DNA of 27,426 nucleotides from Reticulitermes lucifugus (GCA_026260175.1 JAKCWW010002935.1:16695-44120); one strand, 5' to 3'. Positions 18,721 through 27,426 are shown, counted from the stretch's first letter. The notes: generated from the sequence alone by a model not told the origin. Numbers and translations: made by a program.

Positions 18721-19546
18721 GTCTGTCAGCTGTCATTCCACCAGTGCATATTGACATTCATCTACCGTCGACGGTAATCGCTGCTGCCAGCATCTCTAAG
18801 CCACTGAAACAGCAAGGAATATAACATCATCTCTTATTATAGTGTGTGCAGTTTATTTGCTTTGCAACACAAAATTGTCTTCCTGCATTAAGTGAACGTC
18901 AGGTGCAGTTACGTATGTAGAATTGCAAGTACCGTGTTGGGAATTGCGCAGGCTGTTTGTAGCACACCTCTCCGCTCATATTCTGTTCAGTACAGATTAA
19001 CGAAATTAATCATTTAAAGCACATTGGTTACTATTTGTGTCACCTGATGTGACATTAGGAAGAGCCTGAGTTTTGCCAACAGTGTGTGTTCATGGTTGCC
19101 TATCATTTTAAGAATAAGCCGCGAATATTTTTAGCAGTAAGTGATTTTTCAATCCTGTTTGTAATGGAGAGGGCCCCTTTTATGTGTGAGGCATGAACTA
19201 AAATTTTAAAAGTATATGGATTAATTTTGGTCTTTAGAAGGTTTCAGTGGTCCAATCTGAATCCAGTGCAATTCCCATAGCGTTTTTGAACGTTTCATTG
19301 TAGTCAGGTTGAATGTTACGGCCTGCGCACAAACGGAGAGTCAGCCACGGTGCAATAATAAGTCGTTCTGATCTTAAGCATTGTGCAGAGAACTCGTTAA
19401 AGTATGCCATAGCTAAATTCGTCAATAGCGTTCGTAATCTGTTGAAGACATCCCAGTCTATAATACTAGTCTTTATGCAGGCCATTCTGATCAGACTGTC
19501 TTCAGAATTTCGATTCCACTTATTAGTTAATGACCTACGTCGTTCT
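18721..19546. other. No gene assigned; one open minus frame
   Basis: The minus frame at 19234-19485 encodes IIDWDVFNRLRTLLTNLAMA then YFNEFSAQCLRSERLIIAPW. It looks protein-like but matches no family I can name. It may be an exon or a remnant of an unidentified repeat. The rest shows nothing. Confidence 0.3.
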
Positions 19547-20064
19547 TTAGGCGCGTTCGCAGAATTGCGAAAATCGACTTTGGTTCGTCATGTCTGTCCG
19601 TCCGCTTGGAACAACTCGGCTTCCACTTTCGGATTTTCATGAAATATGATATTTGGGTGTTTTTCGAAAATCTGTCGAGGAAATTCAAGTTTCATTAAAA
19701 ACTGACAAGAATAACGGGTACTTCACATGAAGACCCACGTACATTTATGATAATATCTCGCTGAATTCGTCTTAGAATCAGAAATGTTTCAGACAAAAGT
19801 TGTAGACAAAATCAAAACACACATTATATGTACAATAATTTTTTTTTTCGAAAATCGTGCCGTTTATTAGATAATGTGGGAAAATATGGTAGAGCCAGAC
19901 TGGCCACAGATGGCAATATATTACGGCGCATGCGCTTAGCGTACGTGATAACTAAGGCTACAGACACACTCAGAATATGTAATACTTATTGCTTTTTCCC
20001 GGCAACAATGGTTACGCGAACGCGCCTCAATATTGCGTTATAGTACATTGCCTATCTTGTTACT
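19547..20064 (+). repeat. R1 dispersed repeat, near full length
   Basis: Runs from TTAGGCGCGTTCGCAGAATT through CATGTCTGTCCGTCCGCTTG, ACATGAAGACCCACGTACAT and GGCGCATGCGCTTAGCGTAC to ACATTGCCTATCTTGTTACT. Confidence 0.85.
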
Positions 20065-20129
20065 GGTTGTAAGCGGTGTGTCTGCCGGCATGCATAATTG
20101 AGAAGTTTCGGCTCAGTGCACATCAGACT

Positions 20130-20412
20130 TTTAACTTACCAGGTGATTAGGCTACGGCCTGCATGACCAAGGTAATCGCGGTTCGATTCTCCGTAGCAGC
20201 AAGCAATTTTTCTTACCACAACCGGCTCAGGGGCTCACCCAGCCTCCTGTTCACTGGGTGCCGGAGACTCTTTCTCCAGGAGTAAAGCTGCTGGGGCGTG
20301 AGGTTGACCTCTGACCTCCATCTAGTGCCGAGGTTTGGAATGCGAGGAGTAGCTGTACATCATCCCCGTTCCCCCCATATGCCGTCGTGGCCTGGTCGTA
20401 ATGAAGCACACG
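20130..20412 (+). repeat. tRNA-derived SINE
   Basis: A B box (GCGGTTCGATTCTCC at 20178-20192) lies after a weak A-box region (GTGATTAGGCTACGG). The body CTCAGGGGCTCACCCAGCCT, CTGCTGGGGCGTGAGGTTGA and CTCCATCTAGTGCCGAGGTT is shared with the copies at 13236, 16915 and 24930. It is among the longer copies, and its end near 20412 is approximate. Confidence 0.8.
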
Positions 20413-20912
20413 AACTACTTAACCTTTACATTTGCTGAATACGACGGTTTACAGAATGGAAGTAATCGGGAGTGTCATTTACGTGACTGTGATATTGCGA
20501 CTTCTCCGGAACTGAAATAAGACAGTAGTCGGTCTAGGCCAGGGATGACGAACTTGTGGCACTCTTGGCCAAAGTGGCACCCGACACGAAATTACTGTAC
20601 CTGGCACTTCAGCTTATTTGAATCCCTGCCGTGTGAGTCCTTGCAAGTAAAGAGCGATAAAGAAATAGGCCTATTCTTTTTTTTGGCCGGTACGGTATAA
20701 ACTGAACTGACTGGTCTGTGTTAATTTTTTTCATTTTTAAACAGAATTGTTTGTGTCATTAATACAGTTGTAATTTGTGCTACTCCGCACAGTGTACTGT
20801 TTATGTGACATATATATGTATTTTATCTAAATTGATTTACTGCAATGAGCAGACAAGAATTTATTCCAACTTACTGCACTGGTATATGTCTATATAAATG
20901 TTATTTCAACAT
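20413..20912. other. No gene; possible hAT-like end at 20540
   Basis: CAGGGATGACGAACTTGTGG at 20540 resembles a hAT (Charlie-like) terminus, but no matching right end was found nearby. The rest is unremarkable AT-rich sequence. Confidence 0.35.
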
Positions 20913-20942
20913 GTTTCGGCTGATACATGTAGCCATCATCAG
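20913..20942 (-). ncRNA. Hammerhead-like hairpin, copy C
   Basis: The minus strand reads CTGATGATGGCTACATGTAT then CAGCCGAAAC. The CTGATGA and GAAAC blocks are intact, with stem II GGCT/AGCC and a 9-nt loop. After GAAAC, ATGTT can pair with AACAT downstream to form a stem III. As in copy A there is one unpaired U before stem II. Likely the terminal region of a Penelope-like element. Confidence 0.45.
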
Positions 20943-21596
20943 GGAATACACACAAGGGTCATGTTTAGTGAAGAATATGTAACATTGTCCCTGGTAAGGG
21001 TATAATGTTCATTCCAGAGTAAATTATAATATATTCGTATGCAGTGGGCAGTTATGTATGAAATATGTAAAATAAGATATACAGAACTGGTCAAAGATTA
21101 TTTGCGGCCAAGTATCTTCTTTCCAAATAAGTAGAAAGTTCTGTATACGTTGTAGTTGCGTATACATCGGGCGATCACTGTGTACGTGGGAGAATGTATT
21201 AAAATTAACTGTGGCAAAATAGGGAGCGAAGGTGTGAACTGTAGGTGACTGGTTATGGATATGAGGACTTGTGAACAGTGACTGTATGTCGTTACATAGA
21301 AGCAGATCAATTTTTGATTTGTTTGAGTAGCGGAAGTATCATCTGTCCAGTATCGTGGAGTTATGTTAACTGTTTATTCAGCGTCTTTGTCCTCCTTTTA
21401 TGGGGCCATAGATCTAGTAATTAAAATGTAGACTATGTACTATGCTTTTTATGGATAAATGTTTATGGACATCCCATTACTGTACTCATAAAAACTGGAG
21501 AAAAACGCTGTGAACCGTTTTCTCTGTGGTTCGAATACATGGGGCTGTGTGTATGATAGAGGCGAGGCGTGACGGATATTATTGTCTTACAAACTA
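20943..21596. other. No gene recognised
   Basis: The minus frame at 21098-21310 has no recognisable motif. A small inverted pair (ATACAGAACT near 21080 and AGTTCTGTAT near 21130) was noted but is weak. Confidence 0.4.
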
Positions 21597-21778
21597 CAGT
21601 CGAACTCGGTTATAACGTCACGAAAGGGACTGAATATTGTGTGTCGTTATAAACGAGTGTTGTTAAAACCGAGGAGTATAATGTTATGGTTAACTGTGAG
21701 GAAGAAATTGGTACTACAGAATATCTGACGTTATAGGCGAGTTGCATAAACCGATGTCGTTATAACCGGGTTCGACTG
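21597..21778. mobile_element. Pogo/Tigger-like MITE, both ends present
   Basis: The 182-bp element begins CAGTCGAACTCGGTTATAAC and ends GTTATAACCGGGTTCGACTG, near-perfect ~20-bp inverted repeats with one mismatch. TA precedes the left end and TG follows the right, consistent with a mutated TA duplication. CAGT-type ends with TA targets are typical of the pogo/Tigger branch of Tc1/mariner. Non-coding, with a truncated inverted copy at 82-226. Confidence 0.85.
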
Positions 21779-22156
21779 TGTACTGATTCGGCTTGTTGCG
21801 TCACGTGGTTTGAGTCTCAGTTTCACTGAGTCTGTCCCTTTGTCAGTTTCCATTCGTTTTTAAGGTATGGAACACAGACCTATACTTTATGTCTGAATTG
21901 GTGTATAAGACTTGGAGGGACATTTTTTTGGATATTGTTACATACGGGTGGTAGATTGAGGAAATAGTTATTTTTATAGAACTGGATATAAAGACTGCGT
22001 ACTGCAAAGGAAAACGTAGTGGTAGCGGCCGCTGTCTTCTGTCCAGCATGACTCGATTAACAGATGTTTGATTTGGTGTGTGTCTGAATTGGACGTTATC
22101 TGCTATGACTTTGCGTGGAGGCGTAAATGGTTTCGGAGGTATTTCGATCCTGCTTA
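21779..22156. other. No gene recognised
   Basis: The minus frame at 21843-22208 overlaps the left end of the next transposon and has no domain. Confidence 0.4.
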
Positions 22157-22735
22157 TACAGGGTGTATCTAAAAATGCTTGGGCAAACTTCAGGGGTGAG
22201 TTTCCCACACCAAAACAAGGAACAAAGTTTATATAAACATATTCTTGGAAATGAGTGTTTTTTTAGTTTAATGGAAATGTAACATTTAACAATAAATACC
22301 CTTAGATTTTTATCTGTGGGGACATTTAAAACCCCTTGTGTATTCAGCTGCAATTGAAAATTAAGTGACACTTTATGCTTGTCAGACCATTCGCAACCGA
22401 CCCGGGACTTTTGAAAGGGTGCGACAGTCCGTGATCAGACGTGTCCCTGCGTGCGTTGATTTAGGTGGAGGACATTTTGAGTATTTGTTGTGAATTGTGA
22501 CTTGATAAACTATAAGAACTGAACAGTTATTAAAATGGAAACGTGTAATGTAAATATATTATGTCAGTTGTAAGTAAAATGTTACATAGGTACGGTATTT
22601 ATTGTTGAATGTAATTTTTAAATTAAATTCAGAAAGCACTCATTTCCGGAGGTATGTGTATATGAATTTTTCTCTTTGTTTTGATGTGAAGAACTCACTC
22701 TTTAAGTTTGTTTAAGCATTAAGATACACCCTGTA
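22157..22735. mobile_element. Deleted DNA transposon with ~150-bp terminal inverted repeats
   Basis: The left end TACAGGGTGTATCT and right end AGATACACCCTGTA are mirror images. Homology between the left arm (22157 to about 22306) and right arm (about 22590 to 22735) continues for about 150 bp with substitutions and small indels, for example GGAAATGAGTG and AACAATAAATACC in both. The 579-bp element keeps only the very end of a transposase (22410-22493). Target duplication is ambiguous. Confidence 0.85.
22410..22493 (+). pseudogene. Transposase C-terminal tail remnant
   Basis: A 27-codon frame (FERVRQSVIRRVPACVDLGG, then GHFEYLL) ends in TGA at 22491-22493. A GG-x-FEHLL type ending after an RV..CI/V stretch is, as I recall, how insect DUF4817/Tc1-mariner-like transposases finish. 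The catalytic core is absent. It lies inside the long inverted repeats of the surrounding element, on the strand expected for the host transposon. Confidence 0.6.
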
Positions 22736-23731
22736 TGATTATTACCGAACGAAATGTTGCGGTCAAAAGTTAATTAGTTAAATATCCGACGTTTTGTATA
22801 TTTTATTCGTATGACGAAGTGTTTCCAGTGTTGACCGTCAGATGCCGAATTGGACGCCATGATAATGTCGACGAAAGTGGGAAGTTTGTATTCACTTTGT
22901 CAATATTGTTTATCATGAGCGTTCTTTTGCTTGTGTTAGATATGATATAAGACGTACTCCTGGAAGTACGTGTAGGATGGTTCCTATCCTTAGGAAGTAT
23001 CGATTCCGATGATCTTTGAGGACTCCGAATTCCCCCTGTGTCTGCTGTACTGCATGAAGAGGCGGAGCTTCGCGTTATTGTCATGACGTCAGGTCACAAC
23101 ACGGGTGGGGATTTATAATTGCAGATATTTGGCGTGTCATGTAATTGCGAGACTACCATGTTATAGTCTGTTAGTGATTGTAATTGTAGGTCTTCGTCTG
23201 GTAGGACAGCTATTTGAACCTGTTTATCTAGGTCAGCCTTTGTTTTCACAATCAGGCCACATACGGCTGTTTGGTATAGAGGCACCTCTACAATGGGAAG
23301 CATTTTGCGCCTGTAGGCGGATTCATCATATAGGGCCCTTGTGAGACAGACGATAGTTATGTTAAAATTACGGTATTCTGTGATGCCTTGTAGTTTATTA
23401 GATGGGTACGTACCTACCAGACTACACGGTGTCACATACTAGAATTCTGTACTCTGTGTATTCGCCTCGTTAGAATTTCAGATCTCGGAAGGTAATTATA
23501 TTGATGGAAAACAAGTAGAAACTTTAAATCTTATGTTTGTATCAGGGTTTAATTAACGCTTTGGACACTGGCGTTCGTCTAAATCATGCAAGTGTAAAAA
23601 TTCAGGCCCTGCATAACAGAGAACACAGCTCGTGCCCATTATAAAGAACAGCGGCTAATGCCGTTGGTGGAAATTGTCGCTGTGTATTGCGAGAATCATC
23701 TATCTATAACATTTTTCCAGTGTTACACTTG
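22736..23731. other. No gene assigned (1 kb)
   Basis: Minus frames at 22803-23084 and 23094-23435 are open for 93 and 113 codons. The second includes VEVPLYQTAVCGLIVKTKAD. Neither matches a family I recognise. Confidence 0.35.
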
Positions 23732-23970
23732 TTACTGGTTCTCAGTCGCTTTTCGCCATATTTGGCGGTTTACTGCGTCTTCAGGTGTTAGATTCCTCTG
23801 CTTCATCGCTCTTTCCACTTCTTTTTCGCACTTCATTGCGGGTCTTCCTCCTCTTCTTCTTCCTCCTGGCGACCAGGTCAATATTCACTTAGGCCATCTG
23901 TTATCGCCCATGCGTAATACATGTCCATACCATTTTAACGTGTTTTTTTTCCATTCTGAAGTACGTAACC
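23732..23970 (-). mobile_element. LINE ORF2 C-terminus, antisense
   Basis: Minus-strand translation gives LKWYGHVLRMGDNRWPK, a stop, ILTWSPGGRRRGGRPAMKCE, then KEVERAMKQRNLTPEDAVNR and QIWRKATENQ, ending at a stop (23734-23732). K/RWYGHVLRM and GRRRxGRP are hallmarks of the C-terminal segment of RTE-like and related insect LINE reverse transcriptases. One internal stop and loss of everything upstream show a dead 5'-truncated copy. Confidence 0.85.
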
Positions 23971-24326
23971 ACTCTGTTTTTTACTGGATGGGTTGCCAGC
24001 CCATCGCAAACCTCCGATAACCTAGAGGGCCGGTGGCTTGCGTCTTAGTCTGGCTATTTCCCTTCGACCTCTCCGGCATGAGAGGCCCTGCCAGTAGCTG
24101 TGCTACCGCCGGCATAGCTCTTAGGATCATTTGAGGCACGCAAGCACTCTCACCACGACAAGGTGAGCAACCCAATGAAAGGGTGTGAAAGTAATACGAA
24201 AGACAGCAGGTGGTTCGTATGGTTACCACTGGACTTTCAACGGTTAAATTACGATTTGGACATATCTATACTAATGTCATTGCATTGACGTGTTTCGTGT
24301 GGAGGCCTGGGCTTGTAGTGAATACA
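23971..24326. other. Probable unclassified repeat sequence
   Basis: GGCCGGTGGCTTGCGTCTTA and CTCTCACCACGACAAGGTGA look like pieces of a widespread arthropod repeat I recall but cannot classify. It may belong to the neighbouring antisense LINE. No gene. Confidence 0.3.
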
Positions 24327-24861
24327 AGACAGGCAATGTACGTATACACGTAACATTGAGGCGCTTTCGCGTGACCATTGTTGCCGTGTAAAAGAATAAG
24401 CATTTCATATTCAGAGTGTGTGACTGTAGCCTTAGTTATCCAGCATGCTAAGTGCACGCGCCGTATTATATTGTCATCTGTGGCCTGTCTGGCTGTACCA
24501 TATTTTTCCACATTATATAATAAACGGTACGATATTCGGAAAAACGTTATTGGAGATAAAATATGTGTTTTGATTTTCTCTACAACTTTTGTCTGAAACA
24601 TTTCTCATTCTAAGAGGAAGTGAGCGAGACATTATCATAAATGTACTTAGGTCTTGATGTAAAGTACCCATTGTTATTGTCAGATTTTAATGAAACTTGA
24701 ATTTTCTCGACAGATTTTCGATAAATACTTGAATATAAAATTTAATGAAAATCCGTCCAGTGGGAGCAGAGTTGTTCCGTGCGGACGGACGGACAGACAG
24801 ACAGACATACAGACTTGACGAAGCTAATAGTCGTTTTTCGTAGTTTTGGGAAGGCGCCTAA
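24327..24861 (-). repeat. R1 dispersed repeat, antisense, near full length
   Basis: On the minus strand it runs from TTAGGCGCCTTCCCAAAACT through CTGTCTGTCTGTCCGTCCG, CTCCCACTGGACGGATTTTC and ACCGTTTATTATATAATGTG to GTACATTGCCTGTCTTGTAT. It is the only inverted copy among the seven. Confidence 0.85.
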
Positions 24862-24929
24862 TAATGTACGGTGAATACTTTTTATGCAACACGTATGGCT
24901 CAAACCGTTTGCTATAAAAGGTAAAGGCC

Positions 24930-25150
24930 CTGTCCACTCCATAAAGGCATTCTTAACCTCGGTACTAGATGGAGGTGAGTGGTCAACTTCACGCCCCGGC
25001 TGCTGTGTCCCCTGTAACAAAACCCAGTGCACACTGTGTAGGAAACAGGGTGGGCCCCAGATCTGGTCTCGACGTTTTTTGGAGAAAAGTCTTTTTTTCC
25101 CCTGCCGAGGTGCGAACCCCGAATCGTCCAGTCCGTAGCCTAGTCAGACC
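24930..25150 (-). repeat. tRNA-derived SINE, antisense
   Basis: On the minus strand a B-box-like GGGGTTCGCACC (25120-25109) is followed by AGATCTGGGGCCCACCCTGT, GCAGCCGGGGCGTGAAGTTG and CTCCATCTAGTACCGAGGTT. The body is that of the family at 13236, 16915 and 20130. The A-box end is decayed. Confidence 0.8.
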
Positions 25151-25811
25151 GTTTACTGTAAATGAGGGCTATCTAATGGAAGTGCGCGCGGAAATGAACC
25201 CTGCATGGTGCTGGACGGGAATATTTCGCAAGGGATGGTGATGGCGTAGCGGACACGTAAGCCAGGGAGACGTGGAGTGACTCGATGCCCCATTTTCTCG
25301 TCTGTGGATCGATATGTTGCCGGAGCACAACCGCGTACGCGTTTGTATCTGCAGCCATCTCAGAAGTACCATTTGTGTAACAAGGGTCAACATCCAGCAG
25401 ATGTGTGTTGTATTCAGGGTGCGCATTATACCGGTGCGAGAGGATGTGAGCCTCGTTAGCATGTCTTCCAGGGGCATGCGTCGTCGCTTAAGGACACCGT
25501 ACAGACGCACGTGACCGTCCTGGTGCACCCCTGTCACGATGTCATAGCCTGATAGTCAGATGGACCTTAGTTTGAAATCTTCCCTGTTGGACATTGTCTT
25601 AAATTTTGACTGACTGATGTTACTCAACCCTTCAAAGCCCAGTGGTAACTAATGTACCGCGTGATGTAACATGGACGAACTCTGCATTTTCCCACATCTT
25701 TCTTGTCGTTACTTGTTTCCTGTGATTTTCGCAATCATCGCCAATTATTGTCATCAGCTGATTGGTCTTTGTGATGGAGAATGTGGTCTGTTTGAGGTAG
25801 GAACTGAATTT
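25151..25811. other. No gene assigned; GC-richer block with open frames
   Basis: 25170-25540 is richer in CG than its surroundings and is open on both strands; the longest frame is minus, 25169-25537, 122 codons, rich in Arg, Thr and His. A second minus frame contains HNPEY-like text and MAADTNAYAVVLRQHIDPQT. No family was recognised. It could be a TE fragment or an old coding relic. Confidence 0.3.
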
Positions 25812-26326
25812 TTAGGCGCTTTCGCAAAATTGAAAAAAAGCGACTATTAGCTTCATGTCTGCCTGTCCGTCCGTTAGTCCGCATGGAACAACCCAGCTCC
25901 CACTGGACGGATTTTCATGAAATCTGATATTTGAGTATTTTTCGAAAGTCTGTCGAGAAAATTGAAGTTTAATTAAAATCCGACAAGAATAAAGGGTACT
26001 TTACATGAAGACCTATGTACATTGATGGTAGAATCTCGCTGAATTCTTCTTAGAATGAGAAGTGTTGCATACAAAAGTTGTACAGGAAATCAAAACACAT
26101 TTTTGTTGAGGAACCTTTTTCCAGACATCGTGCCGTTTATGAGATAATGTGAAAAAATATGGTAGAACCAGGCAATATAATACGGCGCATGCGCCGTGCT
26201 GCATGTTGAATAACGAAGGTTACAGATACACACTCAGAATATGTAATCCTTATTGCTTTTCCACGGCAACATTGGTTACGCCAACGCGCCTCAGTGTTAC
26301 GTGGAATGTACATTTCCTGTCTTATA
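25812..26326 (+). repeat. R1 dispersed repeat, near full length
   Basis: Runs from TTAGGCGCTTTCGCAAAATT through CAGCTCCCACTGGACGGATT, ACATGAAGACCTATGTACAT and GTGCCGTTTATGAGATAATG to TACATTTCCTGTCTTATA. The 66-bp minisatellite begins immediately at its right end. Confidence 0.85.
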
Positions 26327-26327
26327 G

Positions 26328-26915
26328 TATTCTGTAAGATCCAGGCCTCATGCACGTACAGTAAGAATGGCAGTACAGTAATCTTAGTTCTGATATCCTG
26401 TAAGATCCAGGCTTTATGCACGTACAGTAAGAATGGCAGTACAGTAATCTTAGTTCAGGTATTCTGCAAGATCCAGGCTTTATGCACGTAGAGTAAGAAT
26501 GGCAATACAGTAGTCTTAGTTGTGGTATTCTGTGAGATGGAGGCCTCATGCACGTAGAGTAAGAATGGCAACACAGTAATCTTAGTTCAGGTATTCTGTA
26601 AGATCCAAGCCTCATGCACGTAGAGTAAGAATGGCAATGCATTAATCTTAGTTCTGGTACTCTGTAAGATCCAGGCTTTATGCACGCAGAGTAAGAATGG
26701 CAGTACAGTAGTCTTAGTTCTGGTATTCTGTAAGATCCAGGCTTTATGCACGCAGAGTAAGAATGGCAGTACAGTAGTCTTAGTTCTGGTATTCTGTAAG
26801 ATCCAGGCTTTATGCAGGTAGAGTAAGAATGGCAGTACAATAATCTTAGTTCAGGTATTCTGTAAGATCCAGGCTTTATGCACGTGTAGTAAGAATGACA
26901 GTACAGTAGTCTTAC
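26328..26915 (+). repeat. 66-bp minisatellite, nine units
   Basis: Nine units start at 26328 and every 66 bp to 26856 without length change, with landmarks TATTCTGTAAGATCCAGGCT, TTATGCACGTAGAGTAAGAA and GTACAGTAATCTTAG. The last is slightly incomplete. Because 66 is divisible by three, the minus strand stays open for 172 codons as a 22-residue repeat (CHSYSTCIKPGSYRIPELRL). No signal peptide or other context supports a gene, so this is annotated as a repeat. Confidence 0.97.
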
Positions 26916-27360
26916 ATAATTTCAACTGCTTTCCCCTCTTTACTTTGGCTTTCAGTGTTGGATGAATAATGGAACACTCGGGTCGTCATTTATTTACTCA
27001 CTGGGAAGTGTTTCCACCGTCAGTAAATCTCTTATTCCATGTCGTTAGTCCTTGTGGTTATGGTCTTATTAATTGACAGTGTTTTTGGCGTTTTCTCTGT
27101 CTACCTCAGTGTTACGATACCAGTATTTTTCTGTGCATAACAGGTATTGGTAGTGTCATCTGTTAGTATCCTGTTGTGTGGTATGTGGCATCATCTTCAG
27201 CAGAAATTTTGGCCCTTCTGTCTTGATCATCATTCTGCCAGTAGGTCTTCACTTTTCATCCATACTCATTTCTGGAGTATGGTTTGCCCAGCAGTTCTCT
27301 GTATCTTCAGGACTGTAGCTTTCTATTAACGTCAGAATCTTACTTTTTTATCTGTATGAT
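26916..27360. other. No gene recognised
   Basis: T-rich sequence with no coding motif or repeat family recognised. Confidence 0.4.
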
Positions 27361-27363
27361 ATG

Positions 27364-27426
27364 AGGATAGAAACGACGGGACGACGAGGGAGAAGACGTA
27401 AGCAGCTACTGGATGACCTTAAGGAA
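27364..27426 (+). mobile_element. LINE ORF2 C-terminal fragment, cut by window end
   Basis: Twenty-one in-frame codons read RIETTGRRGRRRKQLLDDLK then E, the same block as VTGRRRRRRKQLLDDVKYTR in the LINE at 10301-10618. The frame is intact to the last base, so the copy continues beyond the window. Confidence 0.8.

Noticed and set aside
20540..20700. A second hAT element starting CAGGGATGACGAACTTGTGG
   Set aside because: Only a left-end resemblance was found; no matching right terminus or 8-bp duplication was seen.
24742..25032. Minus-strand frame with a VCLSVCPSVR stretch as a protein
   Set aside because: This is the GTCTGTCCGTCCG block of repeat R1 read in frame; the same block recurs in the other R1 copies.
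26322..26840. A 172-codon minus-strand frame with 22-residue repeats as a protein gene
   Set aside because: It is a direct consequence of a 66-bp minisatellite with a period divisible by three; there is no start context, non-repeat domain or splice signal.

Overview
The window looks like arthropod nuclear DNA, most likely a large, repeat-rich insect genome. Cockroach or termite (Blattodea, Periplaneta-like) is my best guess. That guess rests on recalled resemblance of the LINE, SINE and MITE families, not on a search. There is no operon structure and no bacterial gene. Most of the sequence is decayed transposable elements, minisatellites and unique intergenic or intronic DNA. An 866-base run of N (11570-12435) is an assembly gap.

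Only one stretch is convincingly host protein-coding: 5606-5809 on the plus strand. It is a 204-nt exon encoding the start of the catalytic (PP2B/calcineurin A) subunit, bounded by a 3' splice acceptor (TTTAG) and a consensus 5' donor (GTAAGT). No neighbouring exon was recognised, so the rest of the window probably lies in its introns or flanks. Just upstream (5117-5605) is an array of about 19 units, each resembling the exon's own acceptor junction. It looks as if the intron-exon boundary itself was tandemly duplicated, and this is the most unusual structure in the window.

Layout: 1-226, SINE fragment and truncated MITE. 746-1262, first of seven copies of an unclassified ~520-bp dispersed repeat (called R1 here). 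3521-5060, LINE fragments. 5117-5809, acceptor-like array and calcineurin exon. 6052-10083, candidate MITE, LINE fragments and more R1. 10301-10640, 3' end of a second LINE group with a TGAA tail. 10801-12485, inverted repeats and a hammerhead-like hairpin around the gap. 13157-15323, microsatellite, SINEs, a 5S-like/tRNA-like composite, a LINE end and a G-quadruplex motif. 16311-18720, inverted repeat, second hammerhead-like hairpin, SINEs, a clear hAT MITE with 8-bp target duplication, and a 20-bp minisatellite. 19547-22735, R1, SINE, third hammerhead-like hairpin, a pogo/Tigger-like MITE, and a deleted DNA transposon with long terminal inverted repeats and a transposase tail remnant. 23732-27426, antisense LINE end, R1 copies, a SINE, a 66-bp minisatellite, and a LINE end running off the window.

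The transposon-derived parts do not work together as a system; they are independent relics. The calcineurin exon is the only part with a likely cellular role.
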